Shown piece after piece: positions 1-12,369 of a stretch of 64,000 nucleotides of DNA (its first letter is position 1; every line of letters begins with the position of its first letter). Position numbers and translations under genes: made by a program. The stretch comes from Chlamydomonas reinhardtii (Eukaryota; Chlorophyta; Chlorophyceae; Chlamydomonadales; Chlamydomonadaceae), in contig NC_057009.1 of assembly GCF_000002595.2 (NCBI RefSeq), forward strand, positions 2,877,346 through 2,941,345, given 5' to 3'. The notes under the pieces were generated by a model that had not been told where the DNA came from, made no database searches, and saw nothing but the letters and a program-made list of their open reading frames with translations.

Positions 1-221
1 GTTGGAAGCATTCCCACCGCCTCAAGGATGTCTCCCCAGCCCTCTCCGCTGCCCGCCTACCCGGCTTGGTCCCACATCCCAAACACCCCACCCTCCCAGC
101 CACCTCCCCCGGCTCTCGTCTGCTCCCCTCCCTCTTTTGCTCTCCTCCCTAACCCTCTCCTGCTCCATAACCTCTCCTCTCCTGGCTACCCGCCAAACCC
201 AGTAACGCCCGCGCCTCCCAC

Positions 222-2417
222 CTCCAGGTACTGCTCCTGCTTGGCGTCCAGGTAGCCGGAGCGGTTGCCGTTCCAGAAGAACGTCACGTGCCCGAACTTC
301 TGAGTCTCGGAGCAGGCGAAGGTGCTCAGCCCGTTCTTGCACAGGTACTCGCCCGACACGTGCTCAATCAGGGGCGGCGGCACCAGGAAGTTGGCGGGCA
401 GCTTCAGGTCGCCGTCGTACTGCATCATGCCCACGAAGCGCAGGCCCTGCGGTGGGGTTGAGGAGTGTGACAGGTGGGGCCGGCGCTGTTGGAGTCTGGG
501 CTGTGGTGCCGCGCAGTGTCGTACTGGATTTCGGGTTAGCTGGGAAGGCGCGGATGACGAATGGATGTAGGGGCTTGGATGCCGTACCCAGCATCTGGTG
601 CTCAACACACTCGCCATTGTGTGTACGTCCACCTGTTCCCCTTTTCCAGATTCCCTGCGTTCCCTGCAATCCTGCCCTGGTTCATGCGCTGCTCGCTGCA
701 CCTCACTCGTTTGCCCTTGCCACATCCCAGCCCAGACATCACTCCCCCACCCCTCTTCCTCGCTGTTAGGTTGGCCCCCTCCCGCCCCCGGCCCCATCTT
801 CCCGCCCCACCCCGCCCGGCCCCTAACCCCCTTCCCCTCCCCTTCCCCTTCCCTCCTCTAACCCTCCCTCTCCGCTTCCCCCCGCACCTTGGGGAAGCGC
901 TCGCGCTCAAAGGCGGTGAAGCCGTCCTCGTACTCGAAGGCCTTGCTGATCTCCACCATGCGGTCCGCGCGGAAGTTGAACAGCACCACCGCGTCGCCGT
1001 CCTCAATGGTGCCCACCGGCTTGTCCGCCTCGTCCACAATCACAAAGGGGGCCACGTACTGGTCAGACACCGGCGCGTCCTCGGAGCCCTGTTGCGGTGG
1101 AGTGAGGGCAGGTGGTATGAGGGCGTCATCGCCGACCCGACGGATGCGTTTTGCGTAACGCCTGCCGCTGCGAGCGTTGCCCGCCACCCTGATAACGGGC
1201 CTCCCAGTCCCCCCTGCAGCTGTGCTGGGGGTTGCGCGCGCTGCCGCGCCTTCCCTCGCGTCCCCCGATCGGACTCACGCGCAGGGTGGTGACCGCGGTC
1301 TTGGCGTCCTTGAAGTAGTGGGGCGCCTTGCCCAGCACGTGCGCGTCCCAGCCGCGCTTCACCATGCTCCAGTCCGCCTGCCAGGTTCACAGCGAGGCAG
1401 CCGGGGCGCCGCAGGAGGTGTGTGGACTGGGCATGCTGCGGTACAGGCTGCTGCAGCCGGCACCAGACTATGTTGGCGATTGCCATAACAGCAACACCGT
1501 AATCACAATGCCTTACGGACAGGACAACAGTGTCCGCCGGGCAGTACAACGGCCCCCAGCCCCGCGCCCCAGCCCGCACTCCAGGGTGGCTCGCGCAGGG
1601 CTCCTACTGACACCTTTCCCCAGATGCCCTCCCTCGCCCCTCGGCCCTCCACTCCGGCTCGCTTCGTATCTTCTGCCTTAGCCCTTTCACCCCTACCCCA
1701 AACCGCCCCTGCGCCTCCACCACCACCCTCCTTCACACCCTCCTCCGCTTCCACCCATGCTCCTCCTCACACCCTCACCTCGTAGCGGTCCATGGTGACC
1801 TGCATGCGGCCGCCGCCCGAGGCGATGGCGATGTCGCAGCCCTTGCCGCGCAGCTCCGCCAGCACCGCCTCCAGCTCCTCCACGAACCGGATGCTGCTGC
1901 CGTCCGGCACGTCGCGGCCGTCAGTCAGGATGTGCACGCGCACGCGCTTGGCGCCGCGCTCCACGGCGCCGCGCAGGCAGCCGTGCAGCTGATCGGCGCG
2001 CGAGTGCACGCCGCCGTCGGACAGCAGGCCGATGAAGTGGACGGTGTGGGAGGGGAAGGCCTCGCTGATGAGCTTCCAGCCGGGGTCCGAGAACATACGG
2101 CCGGTCTCCAGCGCCAGGTCCACCAGGCGCGCGCCCTGGTCCACCACCTGGCCCGAGCCCAGGGCGTTGTGCCCCACCTCGCTGTTGCCCATGTCGGCAT
2201 CGCTGGGCAGGCCCACAGCCTTTCCGTGCGCCTTGATGGAACGGAAGCGATGGGGCACAGCGCGCAGCGCGTCCACAGTGGGCGTCTTAGCCACGTGCAC
2301 GGCGTTGAACTCATCCTTGTACTCGTTCTCGCCGAAGCCGTCCAGAATGCAGACCAGCAGCGGGCCCTCGGGCGCAGGAATCGCCGGGTGGGCCTTCAGC
2401 TTGTAGTCGTGCGCCAT
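222..2417 (-). CDS. PGM1: 2,3-bisphosphoglycerate-independent phosphoglycerate mutase (3' part missing)
   Basis: This enzyme interconverts 3- and 2-phosphoglycerate in lower glycolysis, which is cytosolic in Chlamydomonas. Exons read on the minus strand are 2417-1779, 1377-1279, 1088-888 and 446-222. All junctions fall between codons and give 388 residues; the family is about 550 long, so the remaining exons lie left of the window. The N-terminus carries the metal-binding LDGFG (D26) and the catalytic serine in the MGNSEVGH block (S79), followed by the HFIGLLSDGGVHS and DGRD blocks of the alkaline-phosphatase-like fold. The start at MAHDYK is the first ATG that leads directly into the conserved domain and has no obvious targeting peptide before it. 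The gene assignment is firm; the symbol is from memory. Confidence 0.93.
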
Positions 2418-3035
2418 CTTCTGCTCAATTGGAGCGTAGTGTAAGATACTCTTAAGTATAAATGGTGCCTTGATCACAATCAATTGAAAAATGCAGTGGT
2501 ACCGAGGCTATAGGAGCAGGCAGCCGGCAAATGCAGTCCGCGCATGCACGGGGAATCGCGCGCGGCCCTCCATCATAATTGGCGCCCGCTTGCTGCACAT
2601 CACGCTCCAATTATGCACAATGCGCACTCCAGTTGCAGCCACCATGGCAATTCTGTCGCGCCGCACCCTCTCGAAGCGGGCCAGGGTTCTAACGCTCACG
2701 GGTTGCGAGAGCCTGCCAATTCCCAGATCCAGTAGCGCCAGAAGCCCCAAAACAGCAAGTCAAATACAGTGTCGCGTGCCGGAATGGTCCAACCGGGCGC
2801 TTGAGCACGTTTGGGGTGGCGATGCAACATCCATAACTCGCCCCGGCGCGACGTTTGGCCTAACGCACGCCCCAGCTACGAAGGCAAACGTGGCTATCAT
2901 TGATTTTAAAATGCGCCAACAAAGTTGACCGAAAGCGAGGACACTAAAACTCAGCACTGGTGCGTAGGCGCGGACTCGGCTAACTGAGTAGCCCACACCC
3001 AGAACAATTAGTATCTTGTCATTACCAGTCCTTAC

Positions 3036-3484
3036 CGCAGGCTCGGCGGGAGCGGCCGGGGCCGGCGCAGCAGCGGCAACTGCGGGGGCAGCCTCAGCGG
3101 CCGGCGCGGGGGCCGGCGTGGGGGCCGCAGCGGGCTCCGCAGCGGGCTCAGCAGCAGCAGCAGCTGGGGCGGCAGCCTCGGCAGCGGTCGTCTCCTGCAT
3201 CCAGTCAACCGGTCGCGAAGCATTCCTTGTCGAGCTCCAATCACACCCCAGGCGCACCGTTTCGTATCAACGCGCCGACCCAAGAACCGCAACACACGTG
3301 GCTGACAGTCACGTTGCCACTTGATTGCTTGCACATACGCGGCAGCGTTGTTAGATACAAACGTCGCAAGGAAGCATGGCGAGGGTTTCTGACCTAGCCG
3401 GCGTCGCAGCGCATTGATCGAGCAAACTAGGCGCCTTACCTTCTTCTTGCCCTTGCCCAGCGCAGCACCACAGCCCTTGCCCAT
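3036..3484 (-). CDS. Small Lys-rich N-terminus plus Ala/Pro-rich protein, unknown function
   Basis: Exon 1 (3484-3440) encodes a 15-residue Gly/Lys-rich start, MGKGCGAALGKGKKK, and ends in a GTAAGG donor. Exon 2 (3194-3036) starts after a GCAG acceptor, stays in frame and encodes about 53 residues made almost only of Ala, Pro and Glu. A second GTAAGG donor follows. Without that splice the frame stays open to 2760, but the extra stretch is AT-richer and looks like intron. I cannot place the last exon or stop codon, and I recognise no family. A real but low-complexity gene is likely because both splice junctions are in frame. Confidence 0.45.
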
Positions 3485-4063
3485 TGTTCCTCACGGCAAT
3501 TATAGTCAAAGTCTTCGTGTTCAGTAGAGAGACAGGGCTTCCGGAATATAGAGCTGTGCGAAAAGATAAGTGCAATGTATGTATATGTGAGAGGAAATTA
3601 CATTTGCACAGCACTCGCCACCCAGAGCCTGTACGGCTGGCGAAAACCCGGCTGTGCCCTTCGCCCCGGGCCGGATGGCTTTCAGTCCAACAGGCCGCCG
3701 CTCATCTCCTACATTACATGCTCTCGTTGCCTACTGTGTCGACGCCACTAACTAGCCGTTTCTGTGGTATGCCGTTGCCTTCCTTCACCTCCTGCATCAA
3801 CAGTACCTCAACTAGCCCCCTGGCGTCCCTGCCCACAAGCATCCGCTCCGCACCCGCAACCCGCCTGGCACGAGTGCCCACAAAACCGCACATCCTGCTC
3901 TGCGAGTTCATATACAAGGTCACGCCGATGCACCACAGTTTCTGCCATTCCGCATGCCGAGTGATGTTGCTCTTGTCCTGGGCAGTTCATCATGCTTCGC
4001 GCAACGTGTCCGTGTTCACGTTGCCCCAATGACATCATTAAATGACCTTTTATTGACTACCAG
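3485..4063. other. Intergenic stretch, no gene seen
   Basis: This stretch lies between the start of the Ala/Pro-rich gene and the stop codon of the RIT1-type gene. It is AT-richer than its surroundings. I see no convincing exon or RNA gene in it; it should hold the promoter of the leftward small gene and the 3' UTR of the RIT1-type gene. Confidence 0.6.
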
Positions 4064-7000
4064 TTATGAATCTGCATCGCCATCGCCGTTCCCAGACGCC
4101 TGGCGGACGAAGTGGTTGAAAACCTGTAACACAGCACATGTACATAGCTTCAGCAGCAGAGCAGCTGCGCGCCATTCAAGGCACAGCCGGCACACGGCAT
4201 CAGTTGGTCCCGTGCAACCACTGCACATGCGCCCGTACTGCCGGCGCAGGCTTGACCCCCCGCCCGCCCGTGTCTCACAAGTTCCGTGCGGGTGCCGTTG
4301 CACCCTCTGGTCCGATGCCCGCACCCATCCCGCCCCCGCCCCCGACCGCCCCCCATCCCAACGCATACCTGGCGAAGCATGCCGCGTGTGGGCCGCGCCG
4401 CTGGGTAGTGCGCGCTCAGCCACGCCAGCCGCTGCCGCACCGAGTCCTTCGTCACCTCAGACACGCCCTGCCCCGGGTTGTACGACCGCGTCCACGCCAG
4501 GCCGCTATCCGCTGCATCGCCCGCGGGCGCAGCAGCAGCCCCATCTGCGCCGCCCGCGGCTGCGCTGGTGGCGGAGCTGCTGACGGCGCCTGGAGCGCTG
4601 TAGCATGCGAGCAGCAGCGCCACGGCCACACAGACGCAAGTGTCCAGGCCTAATAGTGTGGATTGCAGCGGCACAGGAGGGTTCCATGTCGTCAGCAGGT
4701 GGCGCAGAGTGACTGCTGGAAAGGCTTTGTGAGTTACCGTTGCATCTACAAACCCAGGGACGCCCTGCACCCGCGGCATACGGGCACACAGGTCTCACCG
4801 TTGGTGTCGTGTATCAGCACGGTGTGGCCGCGGCTGAGGTGGTGTGACAAAAACCGCAGTGCGGGCTCCAGCGCGTCAAGCAGCTGCGACAGGGGCCAAA
4901 AGCCGTACGCAACGAGTCAGCCGTCATACGTGGCAGTGCCCAGCAGGCGCCGTTGAGCGGGTGCAACCTCAAGTAAGGGTTCGCAGAAACAATTAATGGC
5001 CCGCCCATAGGTGCGCTAGAAAAGCCGATGCTGCGCATTGTAGTGGTCGGATGGCAAGCGCTTCCACGGTTCGACCTACCGAGGTGCGGTGGTGCTTGAA
5101 GTGCTGGATGGGCAGGTGCAGGTAGCGCGGCGCGTGCCGGTGGTGATGATGGTGACGATGATGGTGGTGGTGCATATGTGGGTGCTGCTGGTGAGCGAAC
5201 TGCAGGTGCGCTTGCGGCTGCGACTGCTCCGGCATCTGAGGGCCCACGCAGTGAAACGGGTCGCTGCCAACGCTCCCACCGGCCGGACAAAGCGGCAGCA
5301 GCAGCGGCGGGAACGTGAAGCCATGTTCGTCGCCGTCAGTTGCCGTGCAGACTGCTCCTGCATCACCAACAGCAGAAGACGATCCAGCATCACCAACAGC
5401 GGAAGACGACGCTGTCGCTGCGGCGACCACGGCGTCCACCACCTCCACCACCGCATGCTCCTGCTGCAGCTCAGCCACCCGACTTTGCTCCTGCGCCTGC
5501 CCCTGCGCCGCTGCGTCAAGCTCATCTTTACCGGCTGATGCCGCCGTATGCGCGTGCGGGTGCGGGTGGCACCGCTCACGCTGCGCCCGCTCCTCCAGCG
5601 TGTGCGCCCACACCGCCAGCGCCTCCTGCCCCACCTCGCCCGCCATGGACGGGTGCTGGGTGCCGCCCACCGACAGCACCGCATCCACATGCCTCCAGCA
5701 CCCCGGAGCAGAGCCCGCTGCAAAGTCGCCCAGGGCAATCCGGGTGCCGCCGAGCCACCACAGTCCGCCCGGCCCCGCAGCCGCAACAGCGCCCGCTGCC
5801 GCGCGGCAGCCCGCGGGCAGCAGGTGGTGCGAGTCCGTGGGCGCGACGTAGTCGTGCGCGGCCGCGGCGGCGGCGGCGCCAGCCGTCGCGCCGCCCGCCA
5901 CCGTGCTGTTCTCCCCGTGCTCCGCCAGCGCGACCTGCTCATCTACCAAGATCTGCTGAACAACATCGTTCACGCCAGCGGGACCCGCAGCCAGCAGCTC
6001 GGCCTGGTGCGCCCAGAACACGGCGGGCGTGAGGCCTGCAGCCCATGACTCCTCGTCGTCGCCGGCGCCCGGTACGTACACGTACGTCCATGCGTGCGGC
6101 TGTGCGTCACCCGAGTCATCCGCGCCGCCGTCGCCCGAGTGCCGCCGCCGCCGCTGCCCGCGCCGCCCGTGCCCTTGCTGCTTGTAGAGCTTCCCACGCC
6201 CGTCACCGCCGCTGCGCCCCACCGCGCCGGCGCAGTCGCTGTTGTCCCCGTCCGCGTCACTGCCACCGACGCCGCCACCGCGCCGCCCGGTGCTGCTGCC
6301 GCTGCCACTCGTGGCCGCAGAGCCCCGCCCCGCGCCGCCGCCCAACGTTACCGCCGCCTGCCGTACGTACGAGTGCGGCTGCGATGCAGACACCAGGTAG
6401 AGGGGTGTGAAGGGCAGCTGGTCGGGCTGCGCAACCTGGTCAACCCAGATCGTGGAAGACTGCGTGATCCACAACGGCCGCAGCGGCTTGCTTAGGCTAC
6501 GCGCCAGGCCCTCCACGTCAGCGCCCATGCGCAGCAGCGCGTCCACCCAGCCGTCCAGCCGCTTCTCTATCTGCAGCCGCTCGTTCGACGAGATCCACAA
6601 CGGCAGGTGCAGCCCGGTGTCCCACTCCGGCGCAGCCGCGGCGGCGGCGCTGGCTTCAGAGGAGACGGCCGCGCTGCCCAAGGGTGGGGCGCCTTCGCAG
6701 GAGTGGCACACGGGGAACGAGAAGTTGTCACCGCCCGGGCTGCCTCCACAGCCTAACGCGACGGAGACCGCTGCCGTGTCGCAGTCCTCGCTGTCGATGC
6801 TGCTGGCACGGCCGCTGCCGCTGCTCCAGCAGCCATTCACGCTGCGCCAGACCAGCGCCGCCGTGCGCCGGGGGGCCGACGGGCACTGCGCGGCGCCCGC
6901 GCATTGCCGGCGCGCCGTCCCTGCGCGCGGCTGTTGCCAGGCGCATGTCGGCTTGCCAGCGGAACAGAACGAGAAACCCTCAGCTGCGCTATCATCGACG

Positions 7001-9250
7001 TCACCCTCGCATCCGCAAGAGCTCCACGCGCCGCTTCGCTCGCCATCCGCCTCGCCCTCGCCACTGCACGCGCCCCCGTCCGTGCCCTCAGCCTCCCCTG
7101 CTTCCGCAGCCGCCGCGGCCTCATCGCAACCGCATCCATAGCCGCAGCCCCGCACTGCCTCGCCGTCGCTGTGCTCGCTAACGCCGCTACTGCTGCGGCT
7201 CACGCTGCAGCAGGACGTGTCAGAGCCGGAGCCGCTCGCCAGGACTGACGTCGACGCTGATGAGCAGACGCCCCCCGCGGCGGCTGCGACGCAGGCGCCG
7301 CAGCTGCCGCCGCCCTTCCTGGCGCGCCCACGCTTGCCGCATGCGGGCTCTTCAGGGCGGCCCGGCGCCCCGTCGTCCTCCACGCCGGCCGTGCAACCCG
7401 GCAGCGCCTCCGGCACCTGGCAGCCAGCGCCGTGGTCAGCGTGTTCCTGCTGATGGCCGTGCCGCTGGTGGGCCCCCTCGCCCGCGTCCACGCCCTCCAC
7501 CACCACACACCCGCTGCGCCACGCCTCCTCCGGCGAGCAGCACACGTGTGAAGCCGACGCCGCCGCAAGGTCCACGTCACCACCAGTGACGCGGGAAATC
7601 GTCGCCATTAAGGCGGCATCGTTATCGAGCTGTCCATCCGTGCCCGCGACAGAAGGTGCACCTGAGGGCTCGGGCGCAGCTTCGGCCTGTGCTAGCGCTT
7701 CAAGCGCCCCGCTGGCCCCGTGAGCTGACGGCTGCGGGCTGCCCAATGGCTGCTGCTGCAATTCCGCCGCCCCCCAGGGCGACACCGGAAGCTGAGCGCT
7801 GGCGTTAACGGCCGCCGCGTCGCACTCAACTGAAGCAACCACATAGGCGGCCCTGCAGCCCTCCGGAAGCGCCGGCGGCAGCACCGCCAGAGCAGGCGGC
7901 ACGTCCGCGCTTTCCTGCTCTGTTTTCTCCTCGCCCACGTCTACGCAGGTGCCCGCCCCGAGCGCAGAGTCGTCGACGCCTGTTGCAGTCAGGTCGGTGT
8001 ATGAAGCAGAACCTGCACTGGTAGAGGCGGTAGAGGCGGCTGCCACTGCCACAGCCGCCGCCTTCCGAGCCCGCACCGCTAGCACTGCGTCCCAGCAATC
8101 TGCCAGGGCCAAGGGGCTATCCAGCCAGGAGCTAAGTGAGCCCACACGTCCACAGTTTTCCGCCTCTGCAACACGCGCCACCGCAGCGGCGCGCAGCGGC
8201 GGCAGGCCCGCGCTCCGAACAGCGCATGTACGACTGCTGCTCGTGCCGGCAGCCCCATCGTCGTCCTTGCCAGCTGCCTGCCCGACATCAGCCAGTGGTG
8301 CAGCAGCCGGCTGCACCGCCGCCATCGCGGCCGCAGCCGCCTGCGCCGCCAGCCGCTGCACGCGCATGCAAGCCTCCGCGCTCTGCTCCTCCGCTTGTGA
8401 GGCCGCCACAGAAACGGCGGCGGCGTCCGCCTCCGCCGCGGCTGACGCCGCCACACCTGCCGCTGCTGCCTGCCGCTGCGCAGCCTCCGCGGCCTCAGCG
8501 CGCTTACGAGCCACGGCCCTGTTCACCACCGCCGCCCAGATGGGGATGGTCTTTGTCATAGCGTCCTGCAGGTAGCAATCGACGTCGCAACGGGCAGCAA
8601 ATCAGCGGTCGGTAAGAATTGTAGCCTGCTCAAGGCCTGCCCCGGCCCCGGGGTGGTGGAGTGAGCCTGGCATCCCAGCAGCACCAGCACTCCGGGCTTA
8701 CCGGGAAGCGCTTTCCCTTTCGCGTGGCGTCCACGATGATGACGCCACCCTGTCGCGCCGCCACCTCCGCCACGTGTAGATTCAGCCTCGTACAGGAGAA
8801 GGACCAGTTGCCGTTGTGCCCGTCCGTGGACTTGAAGTAGCCTACAAGGGTGGCCATGCGGTTGATTGGAGGGCTTCGTTTACCTTCGCACTAAATGCAC
8901 TTGTCAGGGCCGCTGCGGACCGATGAACGCACGCTTACACCCGGTCGTCCCGAACAAACACACTACTGCTGCGGCCACGCGCGACGCTGCTCACATGTGC
9001 CGTCGGGTTGGCGCGCATACCACAGGCCGCAGCGCAGGTTAGCCAGCAGCGGCAGTGTGGGATACAGTGCGCGTATCTCCGAAACAAATGCCGCATCGCT
9101 CAACACCGAGGCCAGGCAGTTGTAGAGCGACAGTTGCTCCTTCTTCAACTGCCGTGTCACCTTCCATATGCTATCGTGCGTGGGGTTGGCAAAGTCCGCG
9201 CCGCCGCTCGTCGCCAGCTGCGCGGCCAGGCATGCATGGGGAAGCAGCAT
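4064..9250 (-). CDS. RIT1: tRNA 2'-O-ribosylphosphate transferase (initiator tRNA modification), RIT1 family
   Basis: RIT1 adds a ribosyl phosphate to position 64 of initiator tRNA-Met so that it is excluded from elongation; it is known from fungi and plants. Exons on the minus strand are 9250-8995, 8841-8702, 8565-5080, 4883-4799, 4649-4369 and 4123-4064. They join in frame to 1435 residues. Family blocks are clear: LANLRCGLWY, CYFKSTDGH, then ATRKGKRFP joined across an intron to DAMTKTIPIW (about residue 133), ERLDGWVDALL and KPLRPLWITQ (about 790-830), a WLGGTRIALGDF block (about 1070), and the C-terminal phosphatase-like domain with VLIHDTNG, CVCVAVALL and PTRGMLRQ. Between about residues 150 and 770 sits a long Ala/Gly/Cys-rich insert, so the protein is nearly three times the family length. 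The most uncertain points are the start (first in-frame ATG before the domain) and the acceptor at 4883. Confidence 0.85.
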
Positions 9251-10135
9251 GTGGGATGGGGGGGAGCGGTTGTATGGAGACAGCGAAGGATGCAGCCGGG
9301 CTAAAGGGCCCGCCGGTGCCGCCAGCAGTTGGGCGCGGTGCTGACGGCGGGCAGCGGGCAGGGCCCACACAAGAAGCTGCTTGGCGTGCTTGCAAACATG
9401 TGCGGTTGCCAGCACGACTAACACCGTGTGCTGGCTTCCGAAACGTCCTCGTGCCAACACGCTGTCAACGCGAGCTGGGCAAGCCCTGAACGTCCCGTAA
9501 CGCCATGTCGACCCCGCGCTGGGGGACGTGTTGACCGTCACCCGGCGTCCGAGACATCGCAACGCTGTGGCAATTTGCACGTACCGGATTCCTGACGCAG
9601 GGGCCATGAAGCTCATCCTCCGCCTCGTGGTCGCGCATCGGCGCGAGGTCGGCCACCAATTGCCGCCGCTGAAGCCCACGCGACCGCTATACCAGGTTGC
9701 AGCTCCCTCTATCCAAGCTAACACGGTCTTTGACCAGCCACGCGGACTAGTCGCCCGCTCGACGAAGCTAAGAAGCCGCCTGAAGCCACCGATCAGCGCA
9801 TACTACAATCCTGAAGACCGCAAGGCCAGTCCGGAAACTTGAGAAGCAGGCAGCCAGGCAGCGTGCCGTCCGGCGGCACGGACCATCACAATTTCAGGAG
9901 TTATCACGCTGGGCGTAATCTTCAGCTTGCCAGTCGATTCGATAAATTATGTGCTGTGCGACTATCAGGGCCATCCTGTGCAAACGGATGCCTTTCGGTG
10001 CGATGGAGTGTTTTGTCTTCCTGGATTTAGTCTTATGTGCGCACGTTCGAGTGACATGGCAGAAATTAAATTGCTTCAACTTGAACTGCCGTCTTGGTAT
10101 CAACAACAACAGCGCGTGCAGTTAACTAGGGCGCA
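9251..10135. other. Divergent intergenic region between RIT1-type and TXNDC12-like genes
   Basis: The two flanking genes are transcribed away from each other, so both promoters and 5' UTRs lie here. The left half is GC-rich and could hold more 5' sequence of the RIT1-type gene. I see no separate gene, RNA or repeat. Confidence 0.55.
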
Positions 10136-11782
10136 ATGCGAGCTGTGTCGCTGCGGAGAGGGCTGACGCTCCTATGCGCGTTGGTTTTAGGAATCCAGTT
10201 CGGTCATAGCATAGACGCGGACAAGGCTGCGGAGCTGTCTCGTGATATCCGAGAGCATTTTCGCGCAAGTGGCGCAAACTGGGTCTCGCCGAAGATGCTG
10301 AAGGGGGTAAGCCATCGGGGAAAGCGATGTCACTGACCAAGCGCGCTGACTGGCATGGCGGGTCCGCACACCGCAACACCCAAGTGACACCGCACTGCTT
10401 CCCAACAGCTGAACCTGGAACGTAACAAAAAGCCGCTGGTTTACGTGCTGAGCTCACGCTCGTGCGCGGATTGTCGCGAGTTTATGAACAGCTGGACACG
10501 GATAGGTAGGCCTGGTACATGGGCGTGTGGACGCGGAGGGAAAGACCAGTGGATTGCGTGACGGCGTCCTACCGGAATTGGCTGGGGCGCAAGTACCATG
10601 GATGCGGGTGCATATGCACGCAAGGTTTCATGCGGGACTGCCTCAGGTCGGGACTCAGTAGTATAAGGTCAAGCCGCTAAAGGCATCGTACTACATAACC
10701 ATGTCTCTCCTCGCCTGCAATTTGCATGGACAGCCCGCGTCACGCTGTCATCACTGACCGCCCAGTACCTGGCAGTGCTAGCGCTGGACGACTACGTCCT
10801 GGACCTAGGGGTGAGGGCGTGGGTGGGAGTGCAGGGGAGTGATTGGGTGACGGGGGCGACATGTTTGTATGCAGCAGCGGCACACGCCTGGCGGCTGGTG
10901 ACTGTTCGGCGTGAGGAGTCGTCCATCCGAACCTGTCGCCTGCTGCGTCAGTGGCGGTACGGTATCTTGTGCATGCTGCGCTTGTGGCTCTGCCGCTGGT
11001 TGCGATGGCTCCAGCTGGCCTACGCATGCTGCTCGTGCTGTGCGTGCTGCAGCCGGAGTTGTCGCCGCCTAATGGCGACTACCTGCCGCGTGTGTTCTTC
11101 GCGGACCCGGACGGCACGGTGAGGGCGGGTGGGGGTCCTGGGGTTGTGACTTGTGAGGATTCGTGGTGCGCCGTACAGAGCTGCTGGGAGAGCAGGTGGG
11201 TGCCTAGGGGCCGTATGGAGGCTGCTGGTGTGGTGGCCGGCTGCGCGGCTGCACCAGCAGCCCTCACGGATCCGGTGTGTGCATGGTGCCTGCAGCCTGC
11301 CTGACCGCCTGTCCCACTCCGCTCCGCAGCTGCGGCTGGAGGTGAGGAACCCCGGCAGCGACAAGTCCGCGCCCTACTACTACTCCTCAGCGGAGGAGGT
11401 GAGCGGCTTGGCGCGCGGGCGAAATCAGTGGGCTGACAAGTCAGGCGGAGCAAATCATGCATGCGCTTGCATGTTCCAGGAGCAATGCCCATGACTCACA
11501 TGGCGCAGGACAGTGGGTGCCACTTGTGCATGTGTGCTGGGCAGCACGGCCTGTAGTTGCCCATTGCCGCATAGGCACAAACCGTGTGACCAAGACGAGA
11601 CGGTGACAGGCACCGCACTCCGGCAGATGCCCATGCCTTATACATAACGGTTGACACAGTGGCAATGGCCATCCCCGCCTCCGACACAGGTGGTGGAGGC
11701 GATGCGGCGCTTTCTGCAGCAGCACCAGGAGGACGTGGGCACGGCCGCCTACCCGGCAGACCTGCAGCAGGACATCCCCTAA
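10136..11782 (+). CDS. ER-lumen thioredoxin-fold protein, TXNDC12/ERp18-AGR family
   Basis: Six exons (10136-10306, 10409-10505, 10776-10810, 11053-11118, 11330-11398, 11690-11782) join in frame to 176 residues, close to the 172 of animal ERp18. Residues 1 to about 26 form a signal peptide with a basic start and a long hydrophobic core. The thioredoxin active site is C76-A-D-C79, in the position of the CGAC of ERp18, and the family block GDYLPRVFFADPDGT is encoded by exon 4. YYYSSAEEV and a terminal helix follow. The family works as oxidoreductases on secretory clients. The protein ends QQDIP and so lacks the KDEL-like retention signal of its relatives, and the Trp before the CxxC is replaced. 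A TGTAA polyadenylation motif lies at 12039. The function of an oxidoreductase is inferred from the two cysteines. Confidence 0.85.
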
Positions 11783-12369
11783 GACAGGCATGCGGGGCAG
11801 TCAGGGTGAATCCACGTGATGACTGCGGTTTTGGTGGGCGGTGTTGGCGGGAGCATGGGCGGGTGCGGCCGTGATGTGGATAGTGGCGGTGCGGTTGGGG
11901 TGGAGCGGCGTGGGCGGCGGCGCTGAACAGGTTAGCCATGACGCAAACGCAGGTGTACCTGCAATGCATGTGCTAGGGTTCGTGCTGCTGGCTTGACTCA
12001 AAGATCAAGGTGGCGAAGCCTGATTACGTCGGTATCGTGTAAGCAGGATGAGTGCTCAAGAGTCAATGCTCGGGGATTAGACGCAGCCTCATCCTGGCCT
12101 CATGACCCATTTTGACGGGTCAGCCGTAGGTATTTCGGGGGAGCCCTTTTCAAGCGCATGGATCGCATGCTGTAACCTGCGAATGATGCGCAACCGTGCG
12201 TGTCAGCACAGCGATTGAGTCGCGAACTGCCAGGGTTTCGTGCCGTGTAATGCATCTGGCGTCCCGCCGCAAAGCCGGCATTGCTCTGCAGCATGTGCTT
12301 ACAAATACATGCAAAACAACTAAGCCGGCGAACCGTTGCTTTGGGTCGATAGGCTAAAACTTAGGGAGA
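11783..12369. other. 3' UTR of the TXNDC12-like gene and promoter of the Sel1 gene
   Basis: No exon is visible. The algal polyadenylation motif TGTAA occurs at 12039-12043, a plausible end for the upstream transcript. The remainder should hold the promoter of the gene starting at 12370. Confidence 0.5.

Noticed and set aside
2760-3035. Read-through extension of the Ala/Pro-rich exon
   Set aside because: Follows a good GTAAGG donor and has intron-like AT content.
5089-8575. Several long plus-strand open frames opposite the large RIT1-type exon
   Set aside because: They are Arg/Pro/Ala-rich mirrors of a GC-rich exon, carry no family motif and change frame freely.
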